Below are positions 7,744-17,990 of a stretch of 64,000 nt of DNA, piece after piece (the first letter of the stretch is position 1; every line of letters starts with the position of its first letter). The stretch is from Endotrypanum monterogeii (lineage: Eukaryota > Euglenozoa > Kinetoplastea > Trypanosomatida > Trypanosomatidae): contig CM007317.1 in NCBI GenBank assembly GCA_000333855.2, forward strand, positions 1,214,596-1,278,595, written 5' to 3'. The notes under the pieces are model-generated. The model saw only the letters and a program-made list of their open reading frames with translations. It did no database searches and was not told the origin of the DNA. A program made the position numbers and the translations under genes.

Positions 7744-10467
7744 ATGAGCACTGTTGTTCCCCCACCGCCGAGTGGGTCTATACTCCAGAAGCAAAGCAGT
7801 TTTTCTCGTCCCAAGATCGCCAATGCTGCGGCTACCACCACCAACAGCAACCGAGCTGAACCCTCGAGTTCTGAAAGCGCCACAGGTAGCAACGGCCTGG
7901 CATCTATGCAGATGGCATCTCAGAGGTTAGCTGTCACGCCACAGTACCCCAGGCCCGCTCCTGGGCCCCCTGCCGCCCCCACCACGCAGTCAGCTGGTGC
8001 ACCACCGTCTGCATCCCCTGCGCGTTTGGGTGGGGGTGGTGGTGGTCGCTCTGCCGTGTCCCCTGCGGTGCCGGTAAGTGGCCCGCCTGCTGCCTTCCCC
8101 CCATCGCAGTCAGCTGGAGCACCACCGTCTGCGTCCCCTGCGCGTTTGGGTGGGGGTGGTGGTGGTCGCTCTGCCGTGTCCCCTGCGGTGCCGGTAAGTG
8201 GCCCACCTGCTGCTTTCCCTCCATCGCAGTCAGCTGGAGCACCACCGTCTGCGTCCCCTGCGCGTTTGGGTGGGGGTGGTGGTGGTCGCTCTGCCGTGTC
8301 CCCTGCGGTGCCGGTAAGTGGCCCGCCTGCTGCTTTCCCTCCATCGCAGTCAGCTGGAGCACCACCGTCTGCGTCCCCTGCGCGTTTGGGTGGGGGTGGT
8401 GGTGGTCGCTCTGCCGTGTCCCCTGCGGTGCCGGTAAGTGGCCCACCTGCTGCCTTCCCCCCATCGCAGTCAGCTGGTGCACCACCGTCTGCGTCCCCTG
8501 CGCCTTTGGGTATGTGGGGGCCAAACGGCCAGCTTGCACCCGGTCCACCGACTGTTCCTTCCGCTGTTAACTCAAATGCATACCCAGAGCCTAACATGGT
8601 CCGCAAGAACAGCATGAAAGGTAGACCCCAGAGCTCGCTAGGTCTCGACCAGATGGGTGGATACGGTTCCATGGGTGGTGGCCAGATGAACGGGTCGGCC
8701 TACGGCTCCATGGGTGGTGGTCAGATGAACGGGTCGGCCTACGGCTCCATGGGTGGTGGTCAGATGAACGGGTCGGCCTACGGCTCCATGGGTGGTGGCC
8801 AGATGAACGGGTCGGCCTACGGCTCCATGGGTGGTGGCCAGATGAACGGGTCGGCCTACGGCTCCATGGGTGGTGGCCAGATGAACGGGTCGGCCTACGG
8901 CTCCATGGGTGGTGGTATGGGCTCCATGTACAGAGGGGGTGGGCCGAGCTCCATGATGGGAGGAAGCATGATGATGCCGATGAGTTCCTTATACGGTATG
9001 GGTGGTACGAGCACCATGGGCATTGCAGCGCAGTGGGGTAGCCTTGCTAACATGAGCATGGGAGGGCGCAACAACCAGGAAAACAGGAGCATCATATCTT
9101 CTGGGTACGGGGGCTTTGCCTCGGAGGCAAAAAAGATCGACACTGACGATTTGTGCCCAAACATCGGCACCTTCGAGGACGCCAAAGATTTGCCTCGTAG
9201 TGGCAAGCGCGGCGGCAATCACCTGTACAGCCGTGGCAAGCATGAGAAGCCGACGGCGACGGGCAACTCTAATGTGCAAGCCATGGTGATTCGTCGCAAA
9301 CCGGACCTCAAGTCTGGTAGCAGTGCAACCAAGAGGAATGATGGCAAGGTCTCCAACTCGGAGGGAGCATCAAGTGGCGGCGCCTCGCATGCGTCGCCCT
9401 CAACGACGGCCAACACCAAGGTGCGAGCGAAGGCGCCCTCAAACTACAACATTCACTCGCTCATTCTACTCCAGAAGGTCGCCAACGACTTGTTGATCAC
9501 TGTCAAAGACCCCACAACCGTTGTCTTTGAGAAAGGCGGCAAGAAGGAAACATTCGAGGAGGACGAGGCCTTGACCTTGACGGCTGCAGGAGACGACATC
9601 GACTCGGTGTTGCTGTCAGAGCTTCGCGGCAACTGGTTCAATGGACACAACTCGGCTCTGATTCTCTCTGCTGGTGAGAACAGAATCCAGGCGACAAATG
9701 ACGTGGCGCGCCAGTTCTTGCGTACGTGTGTAGAACGCCTCGAGAAAAACGAGGCCGACACGTCCGTCAAGTTCGACATAACCATGACTATGGTTTCTCT
9801 CCGCGGTGCTGACCAATGTTGTGACCTCCTCAAGTCCGGTGCCTCTTACGAGAAGGTAATGATGGGGTCATCTCCAGTGTACGGTCCCTGCTTGCTGGGG
9901 TTAGAGTCGAAGGTGCACCGAACGGCGAATGAGTGCATGGATTCCTTTGATGCTGCTCTAAAGAACGCTAAGGATGAGAAAGAGATCATTGCCGGTTTCT
10001 TTATTCTCAAGACAATCAAGAAGGCGGGCACCCATTTGGAAGTGCATCTCTCTTCCCTGTGCATCGCTCTATGCGGCGAGAGGATTGCACACAAGAGCGA
10101 AATCCGTGAAAAGGCATCATCAGCTCCGCACCGCCTCTTCCGTTACGCTGTTGACGGCCCTTGCGTCACTGTAAGTGCCCTGTGCATTGCCTCGAACGAC
10201 GAGACTGCTCGCGAGGGTCTGGAGGTGGAGCGCAAGATGCGTGAAGTGAAAAACCAACCGCCACGCAGTGGTAACGTGAAGCGCTTCGTGGATTATACGT
10301 CCAAAGAGATTGCGCGACAGAAGGAGAAGGTGGCGTCCGCGTCTGGGTCGGAAAAGAGGATGCGTAGTGCACAGATTGAACGCATGGAGGAGATGGTCAA
10401 AGACGCAAAGGAAATTCTGGATTCGCCTGAAAAGACTCTTCCAAAGGGATATTCTACGGGACGTTAA
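7744..10467 (+). CDS. Gene B: single-module kinesin-motor-like protein with repeat-rich head
   Basis: This 907-residue protein is not recognised by name. It opens with an SIL-x-x-x-SSF motif (residues 12-20) that is also found in gene F. Next come four full and one partial copies of a 40-residue Pro/Ala/Ser/Gly repeat (about 82-255), an RKNS site (287-290), six copies of a 13-residue YGSMGGGQMNGSA repeat (307-384) and a GSMYRGG/SLYGMGG stretch. A charged linker leads to one module at about 560-907: NGHN (633-636) at the kinesin P-loop approach, a CDLL at the DLL position, SSPVYGP, a VHLSSL strand, DGPCVT at the GGN-x-[KR]T position, PRSGNVKRF (840-848), then a charged helix and a PEKTLPKGY ending. 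P-loop and switch residues are missing, so ATPase activity is not expected. Closest in the cluster to gene C. The role is probably structural, by inference only. Confidence 0.92.
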   Translation: MSTVVPPPPSGSILQKQSSFSRPKIANAAATTTNSNRAEPSSSESATGSNGLASMQMASQRLAVTPQYPRPAPGPPAAPTTQSAGAPPSASPARLGGGGGGRSAVSPAVPVSGPPAAFPPSQSAGAPPSASPARLGGGGGGRSAVSPAVPVSGPPAAFPPSQSAGAPPSASPARLGGGGGGRSAVSPAVPVSGPPAAFPPSQSAGAPPSASPARLGGGGGGRSAVSPAVPVSGPPAAFPPSQSAGAPPSASPAPLGMWGPNGQLAPGPPTVPSAVNSNAYPEPNMVRKNSMKGRPQSSLGLDQMGGYGSMGGGQMNGSAYGSMGGGQMNGSAYGSMGGGQMNGSAYGSMGGGQMNGSAYGSMGGGQMNGSAYGSMGGGQMNGSAYGSMGGGMGSMYRGGGPSSMMGGSMMMPMSSLYGMGGTSTMGIAAQWGSLANMSMGGRNNQENRSIISSGYGGFASEAKKIDTDDLCPNIGTFEDAKDLPRSGKRGGNHLYSRGKHEKPTATGNSNVQAMVIRRKPDLKSGSSATKRNDGKVSNSEGASSGGASHASPSTTANTKVRAKAPSNYNIHSLILLQKVANDLLITVKDPTTVVFEKGGKKETFEEDEALTLTAAGDDIDSVLLSELRGNWFNGHNSALILSAGENRIQATNDVARQFLRTCVERLEKNEADTSVKFDITMTMVSLRGADQCCDLLKSGASYEKVMMGSSPVYGPCLLGLESKVHRTANECMDSFDAALKNAKDEKEIIAGFFILKTIKKAGTHLEVHLSSLCIALCGERIAHKSEIREKASSAPHRLFRYAVDGPCVTVSALCIASNDETAREGLEVERKMREVKNQPPRSGNVKRFVDYTSKEIARQKEKVASASGSEKRMRSAQIERMEEMVKDAKEILDSPEKTLPKGYSTGR
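7987..8507 (+). repeat. 120-bp coding tandem repeat in gene B
   Basis: Units begin at 7987, 8107, 8227, 8347 and 8467 (the last is partial). They differ at only a few bases, including synonymous changes such as gcc/gct in the AAF segment. Each encodes 40 residues running from SAGAPPSASP through a six-Gly run to GPPAAFPPSQ. Near-identity indicates recent duplication or ongoing homogenisation, so copy number probably varies between strains. Confidence 0.95.
8662..8934 (+). repeat. 39-bp coding tandem repeat in gene B
   Basis: Six full units start at 8662 and recur every 39 bases to 8895, followed by a partial unit. Each encodes YGSMGGGQMNGSA. Units differ only at scattered silent positions (ggt/ggc, tcc at the first unit). 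This expands the same GSM/YG motif seen in the heads of genes A, C, D and G. Confidence 0.95.
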
Positions 10468-12552
10468 GCCACGGCCCATCTCAGGGAACTCAAAGGGGGG
10501 GGGGTATGCACATTCCATCGAGCTCCCCCCTTTCCCCTTCCTGTTGCTCCTATTCGGCAATGTTTGAATCGTTGACGCGCGCCCCCTACGACCGGGTTCG
10601 TGCACTCACCCTGGAAAGGGGTTTTGAAGTCCAACGCCATCTAGGGGGAATGTCGTTCCGCAGCATGTGTCGCATGGCGGCTCCTCCTTGCTTTTTCATA
10701 CCTTGTTGGCTTCCAACACCGAGTATTGGACCTTTGTTCATGCTTGTGGTGTTTGTGTGCATGCGTCCGCGGTGCAGCATGAACGGCACACACACACACA
10801 CACACATACACGCGTTGATGTAGGTAGACTGTTCTTCATTCTCTTGGAAAAAAACTCGTTCGGTGCGTTCGCTTACACTTTTTTTTGTCGGACTTCTTCT
10901 TTTCCCTTCCTCTTGTATATGCAAGTATCTTTGTTCTTTTAAATCCTTCCCTCTTCATCGATTTTTTTTTTTTTTGGCCGTCTTGAGCCCGACCTGATTT
11001 TGTACCGCATTCTTCTCCCTCACTGCACTCGTTTCTTTGGCTCACATTCGTTTCGTTTCTCCTGTGTGACGCATTTTTTTTTTATTGGGTGTGCGTCGCC
11101 TGTGCACAGACCGACATTTTTTTTCACGTTTCGTATTCTCCTTATCGCGCGCCAAACTCAAAAGAAAAAATATAATGATGAAGGGGGAGGAGGGGTAAAT
11201 CAGGCAGGTGCTCTGCGCGTGAAAGGGGAGCTGGGGTCCAAAGAAGGCAGGGGGGGAGAGATGGGAAACGATTTTTAGTTTTTGTACTCATTGGGAAACG
11301 GAGGAGGCGTTTTCCCTCCTCGCCCGAAATTTCTAACGGCAACACCTTCTTTCTCTTCTTTGGGATTTCGATACCCTCTTCGAAGTATCGGTTCTCAAGT
11401 GTAAATGTGTTCAGTTCCATTTGCGCGTAGCTTTGGTTTTATTTCATGCACCCCTTTCTTTGACTTCTTCATGTTGTGTTTTTGTCCATCAGTACTTTTT
11501 TTTGTGACTTCATATAGCATGCTTTTGGTCATGCACATGTCGATGCCGGATTCGTTTATACGCTTTGTCCTGAATGGAACTGTTACTCCAAGTGCAATAA
11601 TTCTCTCGTTTCTCAACCCTGCTTGCTTGCACTCGAGAATGAAAATCTCACGTCGAGTGCGTTCTCTATTTTTTTTTTTACTTTTTGGAGTCGGCCATGT
11701 GTGGTAGATCCACCCTGCTGATACCTCGCTAAGGAAGTGGTAAGACAGAAGGGGCACGTTTGAAGCTTGTGCGATTCTAAGAATTATATACGCACAAACT
11801 CACCGAACCCGCTGCGCCTGTCGAAGAAGGCACTGTGCGGCCGCCATCTTCGTTTATTATTATTATTTACCTTATCTGTCTCCACCACCACTCTCCTTTT
11901 TTTATGGGCGTCCGTTGGTGGGCTTTTCCCAATCTCGTCTCCGCATTGAAAGGAGTGTCGACGGGGATCTCCGCTCTTCACGACCCCCTCCGCGGTTTTT
12001 CTCATTTCTTCCCCCTCACCCGCTCCCACTCTACCGAGCAGATCACGGGAGGCCTCATTTTCCTTCAACAACCACCCACCCACAAAGAAAGACATATGCT
12101 AAGGACCTGTTGAGGTGGCCACACACAGAAAAACTCAGACTGTCTTGCAGTTTTTTTTTTCCTTTTTTTCTCCACCTTGGCGTGTTACCACTTGCCTTTT
12201 GTGTGCGCACTTTTTCTTTCTTCCATCTTCTGTCGTTATGGTCTGTAGCAGTGTTGTCATTTTTTTTTATATGACAGGGGTGTGTGTGTGTGTGTGTGAG
12301 GGAAGCGCTGTTCCTCCCCATTGCTTCCCAGTGGGTGCACACAAGAGGCAAAATAATGCAAACAGTGACGAGAGGGTGAATGGGTAAACAGAGCGGTTCG
12401 CTCATTTTTCCCCTCTTGTGTTGATCTTGAAGGCATTGCTGAACTTCATCATCTCTTTTGAATGATTTGCTGGGTATACATATATGTGTTTATATTTATT
12501 CTCACACGGCCCTTGGGCATCGCTGCTTACTGCCCACACACAGACACTTCCC

Positions 12553-12598
<46 letters not shown>

Positions 12599-14279
12599 AT
12601 ACGCGCGTAGGCGATACTGTTGTGTGATAAGGTAGGTAAGTCAAGTCAAGAGGTACAAACGATCTGCCATGTGCGTACGTGCTATGTCGCTCATGATGTT
12701 CGGCATCCTCGGGAGCATGTTAACGGTATGCGTTTTCGAGGGAAAGGAGGGAGGGGTGCTCCAGGGTGTTATTTTCTGTGTTTTATACTGTTTTTGTTTT
12801 TTCCCCCTTAGGAAACTTGTGTACGTGTGGGCTGTGCCTTTTTTTCTCCCTAGGCTGTTGGTTAGCTTCTCGCGCGTAAGCAAGGTGTGTGGAAAGAAGA
12901 AATATATATTTTATACATGTATGTATGCGCATATTTGTTTATGTCTGGGTATTATTCATTTTTATTTCTTTTTCAAAGCATGTGTTCATCGCTAAATTCG
13001 TTAGTCTTTTCCTCATTTTTCTTTTTGCTTGTATGTTTCTCAATGTCCTGTTGAAAAACAAACAAAAAAAAGGGGTATTTCGTGTGTATAACGGTCTTCC
13101 CCCCCACTCCCCTCCGCCTTCACTTCTCTGTTCGTCGCTTGCTTTGTGTTTCGCTGCTTTCGCGTCACTCTGTATATTGTCCACGTCTCTTTCCCCTTAC
13201 TTCTCAAAAAGAAAGTGCTTATATATATTTTCCCACTCCCCCTTTTTTTTTTCATCATTCCTGAGCCTTCCGTTGGTGACTCTCTCGCTTCTTGCAGGGA
13301 AATGCATGCGAACGCGGACTGCTTTGAAATCTCATGAACTCTTCCCGGTGCCTCCCTCAAAATATGGGCTCTATAGTACCCCGCATTTTGATATGGGTTT
13401 GCGGTGGAGTCTTGAATGTGCCCATCTCTATCGTGATATTTTTAACTTTTTTTTTTTCCACTGTTCGGTTTTATCAACCCCATATATATATATATTCCAT
13501 CCCTATGGGATGCACATCCGTCTAGTCTGCTGCACCTTTTGGTTTCCACTCACTAGAACCGATATCTTCCAGTGCCCAGCGAGATTGATGCGCTTACCCG
13601 TCGACAAGGAAATATGTGCGTATGTACACTTGTCTTGGGTATTTGAGTTTTGGTGTTGGCCGTTGACCATGCTCGCATTTGTGGCAGGTTCATTTTTAGT
13701 GTTTTTTTTTCTTTTTTTTTTGCCCCTTTTCATTTTTCCCCTGGACTTGTCTCGATGTCTCGATAGGTGAGTCGGTGTGTGTTAGGGTGTGTCCGTCGCC
13801 ATCAGTCTTCTACTTTGGGAGGACGTCGAGGAGTGTACGCATCCCCCTCTTTTTCCCTACAGACAGAACCATAACCAACACAGCGACTGCTCTTCGTTTT
13901 TGTAGACTTTTCTTTTGTGTGCTGGGCTCCTTTTGAGTATGTTTACTAATCCCCCTTCACTGCATATATATTTATATATATTTATCTTATTTTGGCTACA
14001 TGCGTCCTTGCTTTTGTTTGCCTATCAAGCTGCCGATAGGAAACAGGATAAGAACACCCAAAACAAATAATTCTCCCGAGATTAGTCAAACCGTAGAGGT
14101 GGGGGCGGGGTGAGGAGTCGCCTGATCATGGGGGTCAAAGTCGCTGGTGCTGGGCTATTCGATATGAGTATCGCAATATGTGTGCACGCGTACACTTTCA
14201 GTTCTGTGCTGGAGCATTCGTAACGCTGTTTGGTAAGTAATTCGAGGATACTTGAGATGTTTCACCATCTCGGAACTGA
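10468..14279. other. Intergenic spacer B-C, proximal part
   Basis: About 3.8 kb of T-rich spacer with no credible gene. It includes (CA)n at 10789-10807, T runs near 10963-10975 and 11072-11081, (TTA)n at 11856-11868, (GT)n at 12279-12298, a long (TA)n at 12557-12597, and further AT-rich stretches at 13483-13494 and 13964-13982. A frame of 293 codons at 12889-13770 lacks ATG at its start and is very Phe/Leu-rich, so it is taken as a by-product of composition. Probably the 3' UTR of gene B and intergenic DNA. Confidence 0.6.
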
Positions 14280-14520
14280 GTGGTTTTGAGGACCATGTGA
14301 CCTCTGCTCATCACCCGACGGATGCACTATCTTCGTGGACCTCTGCCACTCCAGAGCCCACGGCAGTTGAACTGTCGCCTCTCGGATGTGTCTCTGAGCA
14401 GCGTTACCCCCCCTCTATCCGTATATAGCTGGTCTCCCCTCAGATGAGGAGCGGCGTCGTTGATGTGTCTCCGTAGGAGGTTGACTGCGTTCACGAAGGC
14501 CTCAGATACAATATGGGTTT
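14280..14520 (-). other. GC-richer island, possible decayed coding remnant
   Basis: This block departs from the surrounding T-rich spacer and, on the minus strand, reads as an ordinary-looking peptide (about 14327-14520) with segments such as SEAFVNAVNLLRRHIND. It is in a + strand gene cluster and has no obvious full-length gene around it. A decayed retroelement or pseudogene fragment is the best guess. A block at 18420-18730 gives a loosely similar minus-strand string (ACRAIMSTINDLFALP). Confidence 0.3.
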
Positions 14521-15203
14521 GTTGTGATTTTCCGTCGTCTTCATTCCCTCTTTCCTCTGTTTGCGAATGTTTGTGCATATGTACTCGAGCGTCGCTGGTG
14601 TGTCCGCTTTAGTGTGCTTTGCATACCTGAAGAAAAAAAAAGTGACGAGAGTATGACGTGCACAACATCACTAAGCACTCACTGCCCCACTCGTGTCCGA
14701 ACACTTTCTTCCATTACCCTCGCTGCTTTTTAATTTCACCTTCATTCTTCTTTATTTTTGCACTGCGTGTTTCTCTTTGTGTGTATGTGTACTGCGTATA
14801 TAGAACAAACACCACTGACACGCTCATCCTTTGCAGTGTACTGTTTGACAAGGTCTACTATTCCTGTGTTTTTCTAGGGCGAATTTACCTCTTCATATTT
14901 TTCCTCACCCCTGCGTTGCACGCAACCGCTTAGCCCTTTTATTTTGCTCCTCCCCTTCCTCCCTTCGACTACAAGCGAAAATTTTCCTCTTTCGTGCAGA
15001 ATTTTTTCCCCATCTGTTTTCACGCACGCTGCCGATCTTGGCCATCCCTGCTTACACACACGTGTACATGCAGAACCAGCGTAGGCTGTGAAGATCTACA
15101 GCATCCATTGCAAGTGCAACCCACAGCACCTTGGTCCCCCCCTTTCCTACTCCTCCTTTCCCTATATCCGCACACTGTTCAACACATCCACGCAGCACTG
15201 CCA
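14521..15203 (+). promoter_or_regulatory. 5' flank and candidate splice acceptors of gene C
   Basis: T/C-rich DNA leads to a polypyrimidine tract at about 15133-15165 and AG dinucleotides at 15193-15194 and 15203-15204 region close to ATG 15210. An out-of-frame ATG at 15068 lies upstream of the tract and would not be in the mRNA if a late AG is used. The 5' leader would then be very short. The exact AG cannot be fixed. Confidence 0.45.
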
Positions 15204-15209
15204 GCAACC

Positions 15210-17990
15210 ATGAGCTCCACCAAAGCGGCTAGGTCTTCCAGAAGATCGAATCCATCTGGGAGGCGCCCGTCGACCAGTTCCGTAGAACACCCCCAATCCG
15301 GCAGCAGGGGCAGAGGCAGCGTAGCCTCTACTAACAAATCCAGTCCTTCGCGATCACAACTCGCAAAGCCATCTCCGAAGCCGGGTGCAAACACATCTCA
15401 TGCAGCCTCGAGAGCACCCATAGCCTCGCCGCCTGCCGGGGTGCCCCCCAAATCGACGAGCACCGATATTTTGCGGGGTGCTGGGAAGGCTCCCGCCTCA
15501 CGGGGTGTATCGGTCGACCCAACGATGCCATTGCCCAACAATCCCACAGACTTTGCTCAAAACAGTGGTCCTTCTGCGAAACCAGGCACCGCTTTGGAGG
15601 CGAGGAGTAGTGCTCCAGGAGGTGCTCCGTCGATGATTCAGCCCATCGGGGGTTCGATGAGGAGGACTACGAGCAACATGAGCGGTGCGCAGGGTGCCAT
15701 GAGCGACTATACCAACAAGGGCGGGGCGGAAAGTGTTATGGGTGGCGGTCCCGATGGCATGGGTGACAACCCTGCAAGCAGTGTGTACAACATCGGTGGT
15801 ATGGACGGCAACCGTACAAACAGCATGTACGGCATGGGTGGCAACACGATGGGCTCCATGTACGGCATGGGCGGTAACCCGATGGGATCCATGTATGGCA
15901 TGGGTGGCAACGCGATGGGATCCATGTACGGCATGGGTGGCAACGCGATGGGATCCATGTACGGCATGGGTGGCAACCCGATGGGCAGTATGTACGGCAT
16001 GGGCGGTAACCCGATGGGATCCATGTACGGCATGGGGGGTCCAATGGGCTCCATGTACGGCATGGGTGGCAACCCGATGGGATCCATGTATGGCATGGGT
16101 GGCAACCCGATGGGATCCATGTACGGTGGCATGGGCAGCAATCCGGTGGGCTCCATGTACGGCATGGGCGGTAACCCGATGGGATCCATGTATGGCATGG
16201 GCGGTAACCCGATGGGATCCATGTACGGCATGGGCGGCAATCCGATGGGCAGTATGTATGGTGTGAGTGGAGCGAGTTATCACAGCGTGGTCAATGCGGC
16301 GTCCCGCCGTGACAGTTTTCTCAACAAGAACGATCTCATCCGTGCCGATGTAAAGCCCCTCAACAGCAAGTCAAGCAGTACCGACAAGGAGAGCGACGAG
16401 GTCACCAAGAAGGATCCAAAGATCCTCAAAGAGGCAGAGAAGAACGCTGCCGCCAAAAAAGAGAGCACTGGCAATAGGCTTTCCAAGGACACAAAGCTTT
16501 TGGAAAAGAAGGGGGCAACAGATCGCAAGGAAGCCGAGAAAAAGGATCCCAAGGAGGTCGATGGGAAGGGTGCCAATGAAGCTGACAAGAAAGGTGCCAA
16601 GGAGGGCGAGAAAGAGGATGCCAAGGAGGCGGACCCGAAGGATGCCAAGGAGGCGGACCCGAAGGATGCCAAGGAGGCGGACCCGAAGGGTGCCAAGGAG
16701 GCGGACCCGAAGGGTGTCAAGGAGGCGGACCCGAAGGGTGCCAAGGAGGCTGACAAGAAGGATGTCAAGGAGGCGGACCCGAAGGATGTCAAGGAGGCGG
16801 ACCCGAAGGATGCCAAGGAGGCTGACAAGAAGGATGCCAAGGAGGCTGACAAGAAGGATGCCAAGGAGGCTGACAAGAAGGATGCCAAGGAGGCTGACAA
16901 GAAGGATGCCAAGGATAATGGTGCTGCGAAGCCCGACGACGAGGCTTCAGCTGGAGCGGCGACATCATCTAAGAATGACAGGCCCGTAAAACTCAGCGGC
17001 ACCAAGATCCGAAGTCTTGCGCTTATCTACAAGTCTGGTAACGAGGTAAAGGTAACCTTGACGGGCAAGGACACTGTTGTCATGGATGGCAAGGAGACGA
17101 AGCTCGATGAGGCTGTTCTAGTCGAGGACCCCTCAAAGCATGTGGATGCATCAGTGCTATCGGAGGTACGAAATCAGTGGTTGTCAGGACACAACGCCAC
17201 TGTTTTCATTGGTAGCGATACAACGCAGCGCACACATGCGATGGACTTCATACGCGACTACTTGTCCATGTTCACTGGTAAGTTGGCTTCCATCGGTGAA
17301 TACTTCAATATCTACGTCACAGTGACGGCGCTCGATGGTGCGGATCAGGGTCGGGACTTACTGAAGGACGGCGCGGCTTTCGAGAGGCTTGCTCTTGCGT
17401 CTTCTCCAGTGTACGGCCCGGCTCTCAACAACATGACGACGAAAGAGGTGGACACGAAGGAAGCGATGGAGGAGGTTCTCAAGGAGGGCATGGGGCGTGC
17501 CAAGGAAGGTGAGGTGATCTGCAGTTATCTTGTTTTGAAGCAGTGCCGCAAGGGCGGTGCAGGTGCAATGGTGTACCTCTCCTCGCTAAACGTAACTCTT
17601 GTTGGCCCAAAGGTGGAGTTTCTCACCGGCTTAAAGGACAAGAAACCGGAGTTTCCGTGCCGTCTATACCGCTACTCTGTTGGCGGTGGAAGTCATACTG
17701 CTTGTATAGGTTTTGTAAGCGACGACGATGCCTCCGCGTCTAAAGTCTTTGATGTGCTGAAGGAAATGCGCGAGATTGAGAACACCGAGCCGCGCAGCGG
17801 TAACGTCAAGCGCTTCATCGAGTACACGAAAAAAGAGATCCCCAAATGCAAAGAAAAGGTATCCTCAACGTCAGAGGAGAACAAAAAAGCCAACTACCAG
17901 ACGATGCTGAAGCGCATGGAGATGATGCTCAAGGACGCCGAAGACCTGGAGGAGGACCCGAAGACAGTCGTTCCTAAAGCATACATGTAA
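15210..17990 (+). CDS. Gene C: single-module kinesin-motor-like protein with GSMYGMGG and KEAD repeats
   Basis: ATG 15210 is the first in-frame ATG; the frame is open further upstream but without ATG. The 926-residue protein starts with a Ser/Pro/Arg-rich tail, then about 14 copies of an 11-residue YGMGGNPMGSM unit (roughly residues 205-352), an RRDSF site (366-370), a Lys/Glu linker with many copies of KEADPKDA or KEADKKDA (about 456-569), and one module at about 592-926. This copy shows the kinesin resemblance best: GHNATVF-x-G then T-x-x-x-THAM at 660-678 (kinesin: GYN-x-TIFAYGQT-x-SGKT-x-TM), RDLL (715-718), SSPVYGP, VYLSSLNVTLVG at the LVDLAGSE position, GGGSHT (825-830) and PRSGNVKRF (861-869). 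Lys of the P-loop, SSRSH and DLAGSE are replaced, so catalysis is not expected. Nearest relative in the window is gene B. Function is unknown; a scaffold role is inferred. Confidence 0.93.
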   Translation: MSSTKAARSSRRSNPSGRRPSTSSVEHPQSGSRGRGSVASTNKSSPSRSQLAKPSPKPGANTSHAASRAPIASPPAGVPPKSTSTDILRGAGKAPASRGVSVDPTMPLPNNPTDFAQNSGPSAKPGTALEARSSAPGGAPSMIQPIGGSMRRTTSNMSGAQGAMSDYTNKGGAESVMGGGPDGMGDNPASSVYNIGGMDGNRTNSMYGMGGNTMGSMYGMGGNPMGSMYGMGGNAMGSMYGMGGNAMGSMYGMGGNPMGSMYGMGGNPMGSMYGMGGPMGSMYGMGGNPMGSMYGMGGNPMGSMYGGMGSNPVGSMYGMGGNPMGSMYGMGGNPMGSMYGMGGNPMGSMYGVSGASYHSVVNAASRRDSFLNKNDLIRADVKPLNSKSSSTDKESDEVTKKDPKILKEAEKNAAAKKESTGNRLSKDTKLLEKKGATDRKEAEKKDPKEVDGKGANEADKKGAKEGEKEDAKEADPKDAKEADPKDAKEADPKGAKEADPKGVKEADPKGAKEADKKDVKEADPKDVKEADPKDAKEADKKDAKEADKKDAKEADKKDAKEADKKDAKDNGAAKPDDEASAGAATSSKNDRPVKLSGTKIRSLALIYKSGNEVKVTLTGKDTVVMDGKETKLDEAVLVEDPSKHVDASVLSEVRNQWLSGHNATVFIGSDTTQRTHAMDFIRDYLSMFTGKLASIGEYFNIYVTVTALDGADQGRDLLKDGAAFERLALASSPVYGPALNNMTTKEVDTKEAMEEVLKEGMGRAKEGEVICSYLVLKQCRKGGAGAMVYLSSLNVTLVGPKVEFLTGLKDKKPEFPCRLYRYSVGGGSHTACIGFVSDDDASASKVFDVLKEMREIENTEPRSGNVKRFIEYTKKEIPKCKEKVSSTSEENKKANYQTMLKRMEMMLKDAEDLEEDPKTVVPKAYM
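15823..16266 (+). repeat. 33-bp coding tandem repeat (YGMGGNPMGSM) in gene C
   Basis: About 14 units of 33 bases, with two irregular ones (a shorter GGPMGSM unit near 16035 and a YGGMGSNPVGSM unit near 16123). Third positions vary (ggtggc/ggcggt, ccg/acg/gcg) while the protein stays the same, which suggests selection for the peptide in addition to duplication. Confidence 0.93.
16577..16917 (+). repeat. 24-bp coding tandem repeat (KEAD-x-KDA) in gene C
   Basis: Around 14 units of 24 bases encode KEADPKDA or KEADKKDA variants. The 3' units are almost identical to each other. The product is a highly charged, probably helical or extended linker between the Gly/Met head and the module. Confidence 0.92.

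Noticed and set aside
7920..8672. 250-codon minus-strand frame opposite gene B
   Set aside because: It is the antisense of the 120-bp coding repeat, whose length keeps all frames open. The + strand has the recognisable head, linker and module.
12889..13770. 293-codon + strand frame in the B-C spacer
   Set aside because: It starts without ATG, is dominated by Phe, Leu, Ser and Cys and crosses T runs and TA tracts, as expected from a T-rich strand.
15498..16283. Long minus-strand and alternate + strand frames over the gene C repeat
   Set aside because: Antisense and out-of-phase readings of the 33-bp repeat; the products are simple His/Ala/Val or Trp/Thr strings.
16280..17005. 241-codon minus-strand frame (Ser/Leu/Ala repeats)
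   Set aside because: Antisense of the 24-bp KEAD repeat of gene C.
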